In this document: in pieces, positions 27,332 to 37,374 of the stretch
Layout of the letters: each line of letters opens with the position of its first letter
Numbering within the stretch: position 1 is the first letter of the stretch
The notes under the pieces: model-generated
Databases searched by the model: none
Told to the model about the DNA's origin: nothing
What the model saw: only the letters and a program-made list of their open reading frames with translations
From: Microgenomates group bacterium RBG_16_45_19
Lineage (GTDB): Bacteria > Patescibacteriota > Microgenomatia > UBA1400 > RBG-16-45-19
Length of the DNA stretch: 57,345 nt
NCBI GenBank assembly: GCA_001803415.1
Contig: MHDC01000037.1
Location: forward strand, 1 to 57,345
Direction: 5' to 3'
Position numbers and translations under genes: made by a program

Positions 27332-28982
27332 GTTGCCTCAAAATTAAGTAAGCGCTAACCCCTAAAGCCAGGATGGTCAGGCTATTGGCGATGACTCTGA
27401 TTGGTGCTTCTCCAAATTTTCCGGAAATTAAGACAGGCTCCTCACTGGCTGGTACCATTAAGCGCATCGTTGGCCAGCCTTGATTTAAGTGAAAGCCTGT
27501 CTCTTGGCCATCAAGATATAGTTTCCAACCGGGGAAATATAAAATATTAATGGTTAACATTTGCTCGGTAGCTGACTTGATCCTCAGACTAAACTCTTGA
27601 GTTCGGTCTATCTCCACGGCCAGGTCGGCTTTATCTTCTAAGCTAAAGCGTCTGCTCGGTGGCGGCGGCACCACCTCGGCTTCATGACGACTAATAAAGT
27701 CGGGAATGATTCGGCTCATCTCCCGGGCAATCCGCTGGGGATCGGTGTAATAAAGCGTTTCATTATCAGTTAAAAATTTTTCCGGCTTAAAATATTGTAG
27801 GTTTAAAACGATTAATCCCAAGCCAGCCATCACCGTCACCAGGGTTTGCTTAAATCGGCTTAACTTATAGGTCCAGTAAATCGCTGCCCCGGTTAACATT
27901 GATCCATAGGTCATGACTATAGCTAAATATCGCCAGGGAAATTGAACAAATTTTAAGAACGATACTCTCTCCCAGATAAATTGAGTTTTAAATGTACTCA
28001 TTAAGATAGCCAAAACTACTGCCAAGAGACTTATCCATAACCAACCTTGTTGTTGACGCTTTAGCCATCGACGTTTAGATAGCATCAACAGTGTCACTCC
28101 GGTCAAAGCCAAGTGTAAATTGCCAATCCGAAAAGACAAACCATCATTGACCCCAAAGATTGAGCCCCCGTAACCCCAAGCCGAATTGATTAATTGTCTT
28201 AAGTATAAGAAATGGTGATGGAAATCACTAAAGCCGGTGGTTAATCCAAAAGCCATCGTGTATTGGTGTTCCAGCCCCATCGGTAATAGGTAAAAAGCGG
28301 CTATACCCAAACTCAAACCCACCATGCAGACCATTTGCTTGATCGCTTTAACTCCTGACCGGTCACTCAACCACACGCCGATCAAAGTCATGATTACCAA
28401 TGGGAAACTGATCATCCCGATTAAGTTATGCGCCGTCCAAATCCCAGCCCAGGCTAAAGCTATCCAAGCGGTGTTAGCCCAAGATCGACGTTGCTGCCAT
28501 CTGACTAATAAGGCTAAAGTGATTGCCAATAAGGTAATAGCCGTCAATTCGGCCAAGGCTCCCCGTACGTAAGTGTTGACTGCCCGGTATGGGATATAAA
28601 TAAAAGCGGTAGCTGCAGTCAAACCCACATATTGGTTAAACATTTTCCGTCCCCAGTATTCCATAGCCAAGAAGGCCGCGATGAAATTGGCGATGACCAC
28701 CAGTTTAATCGAGACTAGTGCTGGTACCCCCCACCCATAGACTAATTCGGCCAAATAATAAAACAGCGGTGCATAGAAATTGAACTGGGGTAGACCATAA
28801 CCAAAGCCTAAGTCTTTAGCCCACCTGACCGGGAAATGACCGTCCTTTAACCCTTGATCCATTTCGTAAAGTCTAGCCGCATGAGTCCAATCGTGCAGGG
28901 AAAAAAATTGACTTTTAAAGAACGGTCCTAAAGCCGGTAAGCAAATGCTGATCGCTAATAATAGTCTCAGCCACCACTTCAT
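27303..28982 (-). CDS. PTPS-related/YfhO-like polytopic membrane protein (GT-C type)
   Basis: A 559-residue paralogue of 2176-3837. The first outer loop has FFSLHDWTHAARLYEMDQG, then FPVRWAKDLGFGYGLPQFN and YAPLFYYLAEL, the same order seen in the other copy (HDGQIHTARI, FNYPLPYI). Many helices follow, then a soluble C-terminal domain with INILYFPGWKLYLDG and a last helix before a basic tail (RQHDPIRKHQA). The His-Asp pair is the likely catalytic loop. It is predicted to transfer a sugar on the outer membrane face; the donor lipid is unknown. Confidence 0.75.
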   Translation of the reverse strand: MKWWLRLLLAISICLPALGPFFKSQFFSLHDWTHAARLYEMDQGLKDGHFPVRWAKDLGFGYGLPQFNFYAPLFYYLAELVYGWGVPALVSIKLVVIANFIAAFLAMEYWGRKMFNQYVGLTAATAFIYIPYRAVNTYVRGALAELTAITLLAITLALLVRWQQRRSWANTAWIALAWAGIWTAHNLIGMISFPLVIMTLIGVWLSDRSGVKAIKQMVCMVGLSLGIAAFYLLPMGLEHQYTMAFGLTTGFSDFHHHFLYLRQLINSAWGYGGSIFGVNDGLSFRIGNLHLALTGVTLLMLSKRRWLKRQQQGWLWISLLAVVLAILMSTFKTQFIWERVSFLKFVQFPWRYLAIVMTYGSMLTGAAIYWTYKLSRFKQTLVTVMAGLGLIVLNLQYFKPEKFLTDNETLYYTDPQRIAREMSRIIPDFISRHEAEVVPPPPSRRFSLEDKADLAVEIDRTQEFSLRIKSATEQMLTINILYFPGWKLYLDGQETGFHLNQGWPTMRLMVPASEEPVLISGKFGEAPIRVIANSLTILALGVSAYLILRQHDPIRKHQA

Positions 28983-30496
28983 ATCTGATTCACCTTTATC
29001 AATAATAAGGCCGGTCCCCCAAATGGTCGAGGAAACCGTTTAACCAGGGTACAGCACGAATCTAGGTTTAAGCTCAAGCGGTGTTCATTGACTACCAGGA
29101 AGGTATCCTTAAGCGGGACTTGCTCCTTGATTGAGTCAGCCAGCTCGCGCACCGGTTGCCCCACTCCAAAAATCTTTACCTGCTCGTTGCTGGGATTATG
29201 GTCAAAGTAAATGGATAAACCGTCCGGCAAAGTTCCAAAATAACCTTCGGTGGCTACCGCTATCGGCTGAGTCAGCGCCGCCTGTTTTAGCCACTCGGCA
29301 ACCTCTCGATTGCCAAAGCCGGCCGACCACTCGGTTAAATACTGTTCGCGGTCTTCCCGGGGTAAGTGCGCCTGGTTAAGATTACTGTACCAAGGGTAAA
29401 TAAACCAAATCGATTGGATGATCAACCAACCCGTCAACAGCCAGCCGAGAATTCGATATCGCTGCGCTTGGAGTCTTTCCCAGGCAAGTGTCGCGGCTGG
29501 AATGAGGAAAATTATTGTTGGTAGATAATAACGGCTAAACACAATTTTGCCAAGCAAAATCAAGGGTAAGGTCAAACTGATGGCTAGACAAACCAAGGTC
29601 AACGGTAAACATCTCTGCCTCAGGCTTTGCTTTTTAAGCGGCTTGAGGAATCCTGCCACCAGTGGTAATACCAATACTGGCCAGGTGACGTACCAAAAGA
29701 GATATCTCCCCAAATTAAGACCATTGATCCCACTCCGGCGCCACTCACCCTGAAGAATTTCGCTTAGAGTCAAACTAAAATCGGCTGATCGGTTGAACAA
29801 AAAGGGAAATAGGGGTGACATTTTCAGGCTGTAAAACAGACACAGTCCGATGACTCCAGTGAGCATGTATCCACCAATGACGCGCTTCAATGACTGTTTG
29901 TCCAGGGCTTCGGGTAGGCAGATAATCATCAAGGGCATGATCAGGGGAAACCATAAGGCCGATGTTTTACTCATCAGGGCTAGTCCCCAAAAAATCCCAG
30001 CCAGGCTTGCCCATTTCCAGTGGCCGGTTTGTCTGACTTTTATCAGGGTTAAGAAACTGGCACTTAAAAACGTCACCAGGAGTGAATCGATTAAAGCCAT
30101 GCGGTCATGAAAAAAGGTAAAGGGTAAAATTAGATAAACCAAGGCCCCGTACAACTGGGCTTGACGGCTACCGCCCAAGGCTTTGATGATGAACCGAAGT
30201 AAGATTAAAGTGATAAACCCAGCAGTCACTGACAATAGGCGTGCGGTTAATAGCGGCTCACCATAATTTAGCGGCAAGAACAGGTTTAACAGCCACATAA
30301 ACAGAGGTGGTTTGCCGTCATACATCGGTAAAAACAGATATTGTTTCGGATCATTGGCCATCATCTGCGCCCAACGAATGTAGATGGCCTCATCAGCAAA
30401 CACCGGTAAATGGGTCAAAGTCAAACACCGACTCACCCAATAACTCAAGCCAATTAAAATCCACGGCCAATCACCTCTAAAACGGCTGGCTTTCAT
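28979..30496 (-). CDS. GT39-like membrane glycosyltransferase
   Basis: A 505-residue polytopic enzyme. The first outer loop has LPVFADEAIYIRWAQMMAND and then PMYDGKPPLFMWLLNLFLP, the ADE-x-x-Y and GKPPLF elements typical of PMT/GT39 proteins. I start it at ATG 30496 (MKASRFRGDWPW). The frame is open for 62 codons more, but those overlap the upstream gene, carry no hydrophobic segment and would need a remote start. The C-terminal part is a small soluble domain (HNPSNEQVKIFGVG and on). The stop overlaps the next gene by 4 nt. Confidence 0.87.
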   Translation of the reverse strand: MKASRFRGDWPWILIGLSYWVSRCLTLTHLPVFADEAIYIRWAQMMANDPKQYLFLPMYDGKPPLFMWLLNLFLPLNYGEPLLTARLLSVTAGFITLILLRFIIKALGGSRQAQLYGALVYLILPFTFFHDRMALIDSLLVTFLSASFLTLIKVRQTGHWKWASLAGIFWGLALMSKTSALWFPLIMPLMIICLPEALDKQSLKRVIGGYMLTGVIGLCLFYSLKMSPLFPFLFNRSADFSLTLSEILQGEWRRSGINGLNLGRYLFWYVTWPVLVLPLVAGFLKPLKKQSLRQRCLPLTLVCLAISLTLPLILLGKIVFSRYYLPTIIFLIPAATLAWERLQAQRYRILGWLLTGWLIIQSIWFIYPWYSNLNQAHLPREDREQYLTEWSAGFGNREVAEWLKQAALTQPIAVATEGYFGTLPDGLSIYFDHNPSNEQVKIFGVGQPVRELADSIKEQVPLKDTFLVVNEHRLSLNLDSCCTLVKRFPRPFGGPALLLIKVNQI

Positions 30497-30510
30497 GCCT
30501 TTATTGTACC

Positions 30511-31782
30511 TCAGCCACGGCTGGGTGCGGGTCGGGGGAGTCGTATGGCCATTACTAACATCATCAGTAGCGGTATAAAGCGCCATACATCCCGGATTCT
30601 TTGTAAGGGTACCAAACCCAGCATTAAGGGTGGTACTGTTAAATATGGAGTCGTATCCAGAGCCAGGAGAAGCAAAGCCCAACCCATAAAGATCAGTTGG
30701 GTCTTAACTTGCTTAAAAGGGTAAATGGTAATTAGCGGGACGTACCACAAATGGAACGGTCTGGAGAAGATTTTACTGGTTAGAAAAATGGTGAACATAT
30801 ATACCAGGGTATACTTGATTAAATAATGTAAGACCGTTAACCGATCTTGGGGTTCATAACCAGATTGCTGCCTAAGTTGATATAGACTCCAGCCTAAGAC
30901 CATCAGTATCGATAGGGGGAAAACCACCAATAAACTCTGTTCCACCACTCGGGTGGCCGGCCCGGCCATGGGAAAATGGGGGGCAATTTGCGTTTGGGTC
31001 TCAGTCTGAGTCCAGTCATTGACAGCCAAGACGATCCAGGTCCCGAAGGCTTCATACTTTAATGGACGGTACTGGTGAAAAAACAAGAACACCGATAAAG
31101 AACTCCGAAACAGGACTAAGGGTATCAGCCAAATGACCATTGCCCCCAAGCTTAAAGCCATTATTTCCTGTCGCCACTGGTGCCGTCTCAAGAAAAAATA
31201 AGGGACTAACAACGGTCCGGTCAACATTTTAACCGCCACCGACAGCCAAAAAAAAGCCCAAAAGACGACTCGGTGTTTACCTTGATTATAGTTATGGCTC
31301 CAGCGCCAAATGAAGGCTAGCGTCAGTGATCCGATAAAAACCAAATCCAAACCGTCATACCAAAAATCTTTGGCCAGGGCTCCGGCCAAAATATAGAATC
31401 CCAGCGCCAGTCGTTGCTGTTTTCGTTTAATGGGTAAATGGTAAACGGTGTAGACGATTCCGGCAAAGAGAATAGTCTCCAAGATAAATATTTGGACTCG
31501 ATAATTGGGGTAATAGTGTCCCAAACCGGCTTGGTCGACGATTAGGGGTATCAACATCAGCGGAATCGCCCCCGGTGGATATTCAAACAGATGCTCTCGG
31601 TAGGGCATCAGCCCGTAATACCACATATTGGCGTACCGTTCCGAATCGTGCTTCACGTCCGAATAACCCCGATATTCCACTCGACCATTAACCTCAACCG
31701 GATAATACGGCGGATATGCCAGGACATAAATCCGGCTTAAACCGAACAGTAACCCGATGATGATAACTTCCCCCTTTTTCAT
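30511..31782 (-). CDS. GT87-like membrane mannosyltransferase-type protein, copy B
   Basis: A 423-residue paralogue of 19290-20513. The first loop has SDVKHDSERYANMWYYGLMP and then EHLFEYPPGAIPLMLIPL; the Asp residues here are better preserved than in copy A. DFWYDGLDLVFIGSL and SRPFHLWYVPLITIYPF follow. The start is fixed by a 4-nt ATGA overlap with the upstream gene at 31779-31782; a longer frame upstream is antisense-like and was dropped. It probably uses a polyprenyl-phosphate sugar. Confidence 0.8.
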   Translation of the reverse strand: MKKGEVIIIGLLFGLSRIYVLAYPPYYPVEVNGRVEYRGYSDVKHDSERYANMWYYGLMPYREHLFEYPPGAIPLMLIPLIVDQAGLGHYYPNYRVQIFILETILFAGIVYTVYHLPIKRKQQRLALGFYILAGALAKDFWYDGLDLVFIGSLTLAFIWRWSHNYNQGKHRVVFWAFFWLSVAVKMLTGPLLVPYFFLRRHQWRQEIMALSLGAMVIWLIPLVLFRSSLSVFLFFHQYRPLKYEAFGTWIVLAVNDWTQTETQTQIAPHFPMAGPATRVVEQSLLVVFPLSILMVLGWSLYQLRQQSGYEPQDRLTVLHYLIKYTLVYMFTIFLTSKIFSRPFHLWYVPLITIYPFKQVKTQLIFMGWALLLLALDTTPYLTVPPLMLGLVPLQRIRDVWRFIPLLMMLVMAIRLPRPAPSRG

Positions 31783-32954
31783 ATCCCTGTTTTGGGTCTC
31801 CGCCACTCCACCACCGCGGTGGTCAAGCCGTAACTTAAGGGTGGCACCCATAAGATGATCTGTCTCATTAACTGCCCCGTTGGCGTGTATTCTCCAACCA
31901 TTAAATAAGGTAAGTAAGCCAGGAAACTAGTCAGCGAAAATAACAGTAGCAGCTCCCGCATGATTTTTTCCCGGGTCAGCGGTAAAAAACTCAGCGGCCA
32001 GATTAAATACCAGGCCAAAAAGCGCTGAGAGCGAGCACTTAACAGCGGTAGAAAATGAGCCATGGCTTGAGCCCCGCCGAAACTTAAGTGTTTTTTTATT
32101 AATTTTGATCCCCACTGAATCACCACCCCGACCAGAACCAGGACTGAAGCGTATTTAATCGACACCGATAGTAACCATAATCCCAGCGCCACAATTCCCC
32201 ACCACCATTCCCGCCGGTTCATCTTCTTGGCAAAAATAATTGCCCACATTAACAAAGCCATCATCACCACATCGTTGTGAATGTTGCCAACGGTTTCGAT
32301 TAAGACCAGGGGGTTTAACGCCACCGCCCAAAACCAGACTTCATGTCCTTTGGGGGTCAAGCGTTTGATGGCTCCCAGCCATAAAACCATAAAGCCGATA
32401 ACGAAGAGCCGAAACCATAACATGGTCATTTTTAGATGGCCCATGCCTAAGGCTGCCGGTAATAATGATAGGCCGGTCCAACCGTAAGCATACGGGGCGG
32501 CTGTGTGACGGTTGTGCAAGTAGGGGAACCAAGGATCGGCGGGGAAGTCCGAAGCCACTCTCAGGTGCGGATTAGCATGATAGACCAGGACCATTTTGGC
32601 ATTAAACAAATAGTTAAAAATATCGTGGGACAAGGCCGGATATGACAAACCTAAAATCACACTGGCCCCGATCAAGATTTTGACCATCATCTTGGTAGTT
32701 AAATGGCCAGCCGTAAAGGCTTTGAGGATCAGACCATAAGTCAAAAATAAACCCCCACCGATAACCAAAAAAATTAAGGATGACCAAAAGCGCTGGGAAT
32801 AACCCAAAGCCCAAGCCAATTGTTGTCCTTGCCAGAAGAAGGGTCGATTGGACAACACCAAGTTAGGTTCCACTTGACTATAGCTATATAAACTGAAGCC
32901 AAAGAGGAGTATCCCAAAAGCCCCAATCGCTGCTTTAACTACTTTATTAGGCAT
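31779..32954 (-). CDS. MptA/B-like polyprenol-phosphomannose-dependent mannosyltransferase
   Basis: A 391-residue polytopic protein. The loop LSHDIFNYLFNAKMVLVYHA followed by NPHLRVASDFPADPW resembles the DxYxYxxxGR...NPY signature of actinobacterial alpha-1,6-mannosyltransferases MptA/MptB, which use polyprenyl-phosphate-mannose. The Asp in SHD is the expected catalytic residue, and VGNIHNDVVMMALLMW is a second conserved loop. The presence of a mannose-type GT-C next to DPM1-like enzymes is consistent. The gene overlaps its upstream partner by 8 nt. Confidence 0.75.
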   Translation of the reverse strand: MPNKVVKAAIGAFGILLFGFSLYSYSQVEPNLVLSNRPFFWQGQQLAWALGYSQRFWSSLIFLVIGGGLFLTYGLILKAFTAGHLTTKMMVKILIGASVILGLSYPALSHDIFNYLFNAKMVLVYHANPHLRVASDFPADPWFPYLHNRHTAAPYAYGWTGLSLLPAALGMGHLKMTMLWFRLFVIGFMVLWLGAIKRLTPKGHEVWFWAVALNPLVLIETVGNIHNDVVMMALLMWAIIFAKKMNRREWWWGIVALGLWLLSVSIKYASVLVLVGVVIQWGSKLIKKHLSFGGAQAMAHFLPLLSARSQRFLAWYLIWPLSFLPLTREKIMRELLLLFSLTSFLAYLPYLMVGEYTPTGQLMRQIILWVPPLSYGLTTAVVEWRRPKTGI

Positions 32955-33696
32955 AAGCCCCGGTCAAATTCGCCCAGCGAATCTTTAACACTTCCATCAG
33001 CATCCGGCCCGAATCTTTGACCGGATTAACTCGGGTCGAGGGGACATGCCGCCAGTTTACCGGCACTTCCCTAATTTTTAAGCCGGCTCTTCTGGCTAAG
33101 AATAAAAGTTCCACATCAAAAGCACCGGTAAAAGGGTCATTTTTTGGTAAAGTGGTTACTTTTAAACGGGGAAATAAGGTCATGGTCGCGGCTTCGGTCA
33201 ATAATTTAAAGCCGCATTGCGTATCCTGGAAACCGTTAACGGCTATAATCTGCACCACCCAATTAAACCCTTTACCCATGAGATGGCGGTGGAGCGGTTC
33301 GGCCTGGCGCTTTGCCCCTTTAATTTCTCGGGAGCCGATGACTACGTCATAACCCTGTCTGATCCAGGGTAATAATTTTTCCACTTGGTTAATCGGGGTC
33401 GACTGATCAAAATCGGTGTAGAGTCGCCATTTACCCTTGGCCTTTAACATCCCGGTTTTAACGGTTAAGGCTTTACCCTGATGGGGATTTGGGATCAGCT
33501 TGGTTTCTGGCCGCCGTTGACAATAAGCCTTCAGCATTTGAGCCGTGTCGTCACGGGAACCGTCATCGACAAAAATAATCTCAAACCGCCTAAACTGTCC
33601 TTTTAAATATTGATAGACCTCATCGAAAACTGCCGTTTTAAAGTTGGTTTGCTCGTTGTACGCCGGAATAATCACCGACAAATCAATAGTTGTCAT
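32947..33696 (-). CDS. Polyprenyl-phosphate hexosyltransferase (DPG-synthase-like family 2)
   Basis: A 249-residue GT-A enzyme. Motifs: VIIPAYNEQTNFKTAV, IFVDDGSRDDTAQML, NPHQGKALTVKTGML, the acid site YTDFDQSTPINQVEKLL, VVIGSREIKGAKRQ, FQDTQCGFKLL and NDPFTGAFDVELLFLARRAG. The DFDQSTPI motif and length match dolichyl-phosphate beta-glucosyltransferase-like enzymes, which make the lipid-linked donors used by GT-C proteins. It overlaps both neighbours (8 and 4 nt), directly between two GT-C genes, so it is a good candidate for their donor supplier. Confidence 0.9.
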   Translation of the reverse strand: MTTIDLSVIIPAYNEQTNFKTAVFDEVYQYLKGQFRRFEIIFVDDGSRDDTAQMLKAYCQRRPETKLIPNPHQGKALTVKTGMLKAKGKWRLYTDFDQSTPINQVEKLLPWIRQGYDVVIGSREIKGAKRQAEPLHRHLMGKGFNWVVQIIAVNGFQDTQCGFKLLTEAATMTLFPRLKVTTLPKNDPFTGAFDVELLFLARRAGLKIREVPVNWRHVPSTRVNPVKDSGRMLMEVLKIRWANLTGAYA

Positions 33697-35237
33697 AAAT
33701 TCAGGTTGGCACTAGCCGTAGCTGGCTCGACCTGGTAAAGCCAAATTTTCGGGCCAAATTGACTGTTAAATTGATTGTACAGCTTTAACCTACCTGGGTG
33801 TTGGATTTCATAGATAGACACGGCGGTCGGATCTGTCAAACCCAGCTCGTCAATCACCACCAGGTAATTCAACTGCTCATAGTCTTCCGGACTCGCCGGG
33901 ACGGCTTTCAAGGTTGTCAAAAAGTAGCGGTAATTCATGCCTTTATAATCTTTTGATTCGGCCAGCAGCGCCAGATTAAACTTTCCCGGTGGTAATTGGG
34001 CGGCAATATCCTGAGCCACGGCTTTGACGCCATTCAGGCTTGGCGCTGGTGCCGCCCAAGTGGCTAGCCGGGGTACCGACCAGAAGCCAATGACAACGAT
34101 GATGACTAGGGTCACCACCTTGCCACCCCAACCGGTGATTTGCCATAGCCGGCCCAAAATCCAACCCCAGAGTAAAATCACCGCTCCATAGGCATAGCCT
34201 AAATAATGGTTAAAAATATCGCCGGTAAAAATAGCTATCCCCGCTAAAGTTAATCCCAAGGTTAAACCGATTAATTGTAGCCCTTTGGCTGGTTTACCCT
34301 TTAACGGGTGGGTGATTAATAGACCTATTAAGAGAAAACTGCCGCCCCAAACGATGATTCGATCGGTCAAAGGTGTGAGTGAGCCTAAGGTTCTGGCGAT
34401 TAAATGGTAGCTTTTACCCTCGATTTCTTGGATGGTTTTAACCATCGATCCCTGGGGGACAAAGTGGGTTTCCCGGTTGGCCAAAAACTGCTCAAAACCA
34501 CTTAAGATCAATTGGTCATGTCGGCTATTAAAAATTATTAAGGGCAGCCAACTCAGGAGGTAAATGACCAAAGCGATCAAGCCGTAGCGAGTCAGTTGGC
34601 CTCGGGCAGTTGGATTTTGCCTGAAGCTGATACCGTAGACCATCACCGTCACCGGCAGCATGATTAAGGCCAAATAATGCAATTGGCTGAGAATACTTAA
34701 CAGTAGCCCGCTGATTAATAATTGCCGATAATCTAAATTAACCCAAAATCGATAGAGGCTCCACACTAACAACAGCCCCACCAGTGGGGCTAAATTGGGA
34801 TTCCAGGAGAAACGACTTAAGTAAACTACCGGTAATGTAAACGTCAATAAACCTAAACTGATCAGAGCCGTGGTTCGGCTGAACATCTCCTTCGCCATCA
34901 GGTAAATCACCACCAAGGCCGCTATATTGGCTAAAGCCACTCCGTAGGCTGGACCAATCGGGTCAGGGTAAGTCAAGGCTAAAAAGGGGACCATGAAGTA
35001 ATAGTAGAACGGCCCCAGGTACATATTACCGACACTGGTAACCGGTCCGATCAGAGTCAGATTGCCCTGGGTTAGCATCTCGGCTGCGATCATGGCATCT
35101 CGCCCTTGGTCACCCTGGAAAATTAACGTTTCCCGAAGGTGATACAGCCTTAACCAAGCTCCCCAAATCACCAGTCCGCTGACGGCGATGATTTCTCCTG
35201 TTTTCCAATTCATCCGTCTGCCTGCCATAACCTCCAT
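33693..35237 (-). CDS. GT39-like membrane glycosyltransferase
   Basis: A 514-residue protein. The first outer loop has ETLIFQGDQGRDAMIAAEML and then LTLIGPVTSVGNMYLGPFYY, with GDQGRD as the acidic site and the TLIGP segment shared with 13909-15282. About a dozen helices are followed by a C-terminal outside domain (MNYRYFLTTLKAVPASPEDY). Start choice is unclear: ATG 35237, 35228 or 35213 are all possible. I keep 35237 because it starts 3 nt after the upstream stop; the best Shine-Dalgarno-like run (AAGGATGGAGG) overlaps it and might favour 35213. Acceptor unknown. Confidence 0.85.
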   Translation of the reverse strand: MEVMAGRRMNWKTGEIIAVSGLVIWGAWLRLYHLRETLIFQGDQGRDAMIAAEMLTQGNLTLIGPVTSVGNMYLGPFYYYFMVPFLALTYPDPIGPAYGVALANIAALVVIYLMAKEMFSRTTALISLGLLTFTLPVVYLSRFSWNPNLAPLVGLLLVWSLYRFWVNLDYRQLLISGLLLSILSQLHYLALIMLPVTVMVYGISFRQNPTARGQLTRYGLIALVIYLLSWLPLIIFNSRHDQLILSGFEQFLANRETHFVPQGSMVKTIQEIEGKSYHLIARTLGSLTPLTDRIIVWGGSFLLIGLLITHPLKGKPAKGLQLIGLTLGLTLAGIAIFTGDIFNHYLGYAYGAVILLWGWILGRLWQITGWGGKVVTLVIIVVIGFWSVPRLATWAAPAPSLNGVKAVAQDIAAQLPPGKFNLALLAESKDYKGMNYRYFLTTLKAVPASPEDYEQLNYLVVIDELGLTDPTAVSIYEIQHPGRLKLYNQFNSQFGPKIWLYQVEPATASANLNL

Positions 35238-35240
35238 CCT

Positions 35241-36419
35241 TTAATTAGGCCCTTTTTTCCAAATTATGGTACTGTAAGCAAAGAAATTCCAACCCATGCC
35301 TAAGCTGATCCCAATCATCGCAAAGATTAATCCGGTATCTAAGGTAATCTGGGTCAAGGGTAGGGTTACCGGGTAGAGACCGATCCGGGTTTCGCCTAAA
35401 TAAGCCACCACTTGTTGAATTAACAACGATCCGGCTGAAGTCAGGTTAAATTGGATAAATTTCACCGGCATCTGCTTGAAACTTAATGGCCGGTCGGCAA
35501 AAGTCCAGCGATTACTTAGGATAAAGTTGGATAATATGGCCAATTCGATTGAGATAAAAGTGGCCACCTGATATGGTAACCACCACCTCATGATTTGCAA
35601 ACTGGTCAACTGAATCAAACCGCCGATAGTCCCAACGATAATGAACCGAAAATAACGCTGACGAGCCAGTTCTTCCAAGCGTACCGATAAAATATAGATT
35701 AAGGTGGTTTTGATGTAAGCCGCCGGCATTTTTGATTTTCCCACCGTCCGATTCTTAAAGTGAAACGGGACCTCGCTGATCCGAAATCCCTGGCGCCGGG
35801 CGGCGATCAGGAAACCGACCTGAAAAGTGTAGCCCATAAATTCTTGCCGGTTTAATCCGGGTAAGACTGCCGCGGCTACTTCCCGGCGCATCGCCCTAAA
35901 ACCCCCGGTCCAATCATGAATTGACGGCTCACCCATGACCAGCCGGGTGAACCAGTTGCTCATCACGCTTAAAAATTTACGGTGCCAACCCCAATTTTTG
36001 GGGATACCGCCGCCCGGTATGTAACGGCAGCCTAAAACCAAATCATCACCCTGGTCTAACTTGGCCAGCATCGGTGGGATTTTGGCTGGATCATGGGATA
36101 AATCGGCGTCAAATTCCATTAAATAGTCGGCCTTAAGTTGTCTGATGGCATAATTCATACCCTGAGTGTAAGCGTAACCTAAACCTAATTTCTTCGGATT
36201 GACCAACAGGTATAAGTCCGCCTGGTGAGTCTGTAACTGCTTGACAATTGCCCCGGTGCCGTCGGGTGACGAGTCATCCACTACCAGTAACCTCGGCTCG
36301 TACTGGTCTAATAACTTGGGGAAGATTTGCTCATACAAAATTTGACTTAACCGCTCGATGTTACCTTTTTCATTGTAGGTTGGGACGATCACTACCACCC
36401 GTTTACGTACTCTGGCCAT
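35241..36419 (-). CDS. DPM1-like glycosyltransferase fused to a GtrA-like membrane domain
   Basis: A 392-residue protein with two domains. Residues 7-230 form a family 2 catalytic domain: [45 protein letters not shown], the metal site [25 protein letters not shown] and [12 protein letters not shown]. Residues about 245-390 contain four helices of the GtrA type, the flippase/anchor found with prenyl-phosphate sugar synthases. It would make polyprenyl-P-hexose and possibly help flip it. ATG 36419 is chosen for GGGAG 5 nt upstream; a TTG nine codons earlier was rejected. It overlaps gmd by 17 nt. Confidence 0.9.
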   Translation of the reverse strand: MARVRKRVVVIVPTYNEKGNIERLSQILYEQIFPKLLDQYEPRLLVVDDSSPDGTGAIVKQLQTHQADLYLLVNPKKLGLGYAYTQGMNYAIRQLKADYLMEFDADLSHDPAKIPPMLAKLDQGDDLVLGCRYIPGGGIPKNWGWHRKFLSVMSNWFTRLVMGEPSIHDWTGGFRAMRREVAAAVLPGLNRQEFMGYTFQVGFLIAARRQGFRISEVPFHFKNRTVGKSKMPAAYIKTTLIYILSVRLEELARQRYFRFIIVGTIGGLIQLTSLQIMRWWLPYQVATFISIELAILSNFILSNRWTFADRPLSFKQMPVKFIQFNLTSAGSLLIQQVVAYLGETRIGLYPVTLPLTQITLDTGLIFAMIGISLGMGWNFFAYSTIIWKKGPN

Positions 36420-37374
36420 TTTTCTCCCGGAAAAGGTCTGCCTCAACCATCCGTTTGATCATCTCCTCAAAACTGACCTTGGGCTGCCACTTTAGGACGG
36501 CTTTGGCTTTGCTCGGATCGGCCACCAGCATGTCCACTTCGGCCGGTCGGATCAAAGTTTGATCTACCTCGACATATTTTTGCCAATCCAAATTGACCAC
36601 CTTAAAGGCTGTCTCCACTAACTCCTTTACCGTCCGGGTTTGGCCGGTGCCAATGACGTAATCGTCGGGCTTGTCCTCCTGCATCATCAGGTGCATCGCT
36701 GCCACATAATCGGGGGTATAACCCCAATCTCGTTTAGCCTCAAGGTTACCCAAGCTTAACTTTTTCTCTTTACCCAGTTTGATTTTGGCGACGCTATGAG
36801 TCACTTTACGCGATACAAATTCCAAACCCCGTCGCTCCGATTCATGGTTAAACATAATCCCAGAGACTGCGTACAAATTATATGATTCCCGATAATTGAC
36901 GGTAATCCAGTGCCCATAGACTTTAGCCACCCCATAAGGTGACCGGGGATAAAAGGGTGTTAGTTCGTTTTGCGGTGTTTCTCGCACCTTGCCGAACATT
37001 TCACTGGAGCTGGCTTGGTAAAATTTGGCTTTGGGGTAAGCCAGGCGCACCGCCTCCAGCATCCGGGTCACGCCTAAAGCCGTAAATTCCCCGGTCAGCA
37101 CTGGCTGTGACCACGACGTCGGCACAAAACTTTGGGCTGCCAGGTTATAGACCTCGTCCGGTTTGATGTCTTGGATTACTTGGGTTAACGAATGCTGGTC
37201 CAGCAAATCACCTGGGTGCAGGGTAATCCGATCCACTATCTGCTTAATCCGATCATAAATCGGCGTCGATGTCCGTCGGGTGACGCCGTGGACTTCATAG
37301 CCTTTTTCCAAAAGTAATTCTGCCAGATATGAACCGTCTTGTCCAGTGATGCCGGTAATCAAGGCTTTTTTCAT
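36403..37374 (-). CDS. gmd: GDP-mannose 4,6-dehydratase
   Basis: A 323-residue SDR that converts GDP-D-mannose to GDP-4-keto-6-deoxymannose in the cytoplasm. Landmarks: [20 protein letters not shown] at the N-terminus, [45 protein letters not shown] with the YxxxK pair, and [13 protein letters not shown] (GDP-mannose binding). The start is set by GGAGG 8 nt before ATG 37374 and by a 4-nt overlap with the reductase gene; a TTG within the Shine-Dalgarno was rejected. Paired with the next gene it would yield a GDP-6-deoxyhexose, probably D-rhamnose. Confidence 0.95.
   Translation of the reverse strand: MKKALITGITGQDGSYLAELLLEKGYEVHGVTRRTSTPIYDRIKQIVDRITLHPGDLLDQHSLTQVIQDIKPDEVYNLAAQSFVPTSWSQPVLTGEFTALGVTRMLEAVRLAYPKAKFYQASSSEMFGKVRETPQNELTPFYPRSPYGVAKVYGHWITVNYRESYNLYAVSGIMFNHESERRGLEFVSRKVTHSVAKIKLGKEKKLSLGNLEAKRDWGYTPDYVAAMHLMMQEDKPDDYVIGTGQTRTVKELVETAFKVVNLDWQKYVEVDQTLIRPAEVDMLVADPSKAKAVLKWQPKVSFEEMIKRMVEADLFREKNGQST

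Noticed and set aside
30497-30682. 62-codon extension of the 28979-30496 gene
   Set aside because: It overlaps the upstream gene, is Ser/Thr/Pro-rich, and has no family resemblance.
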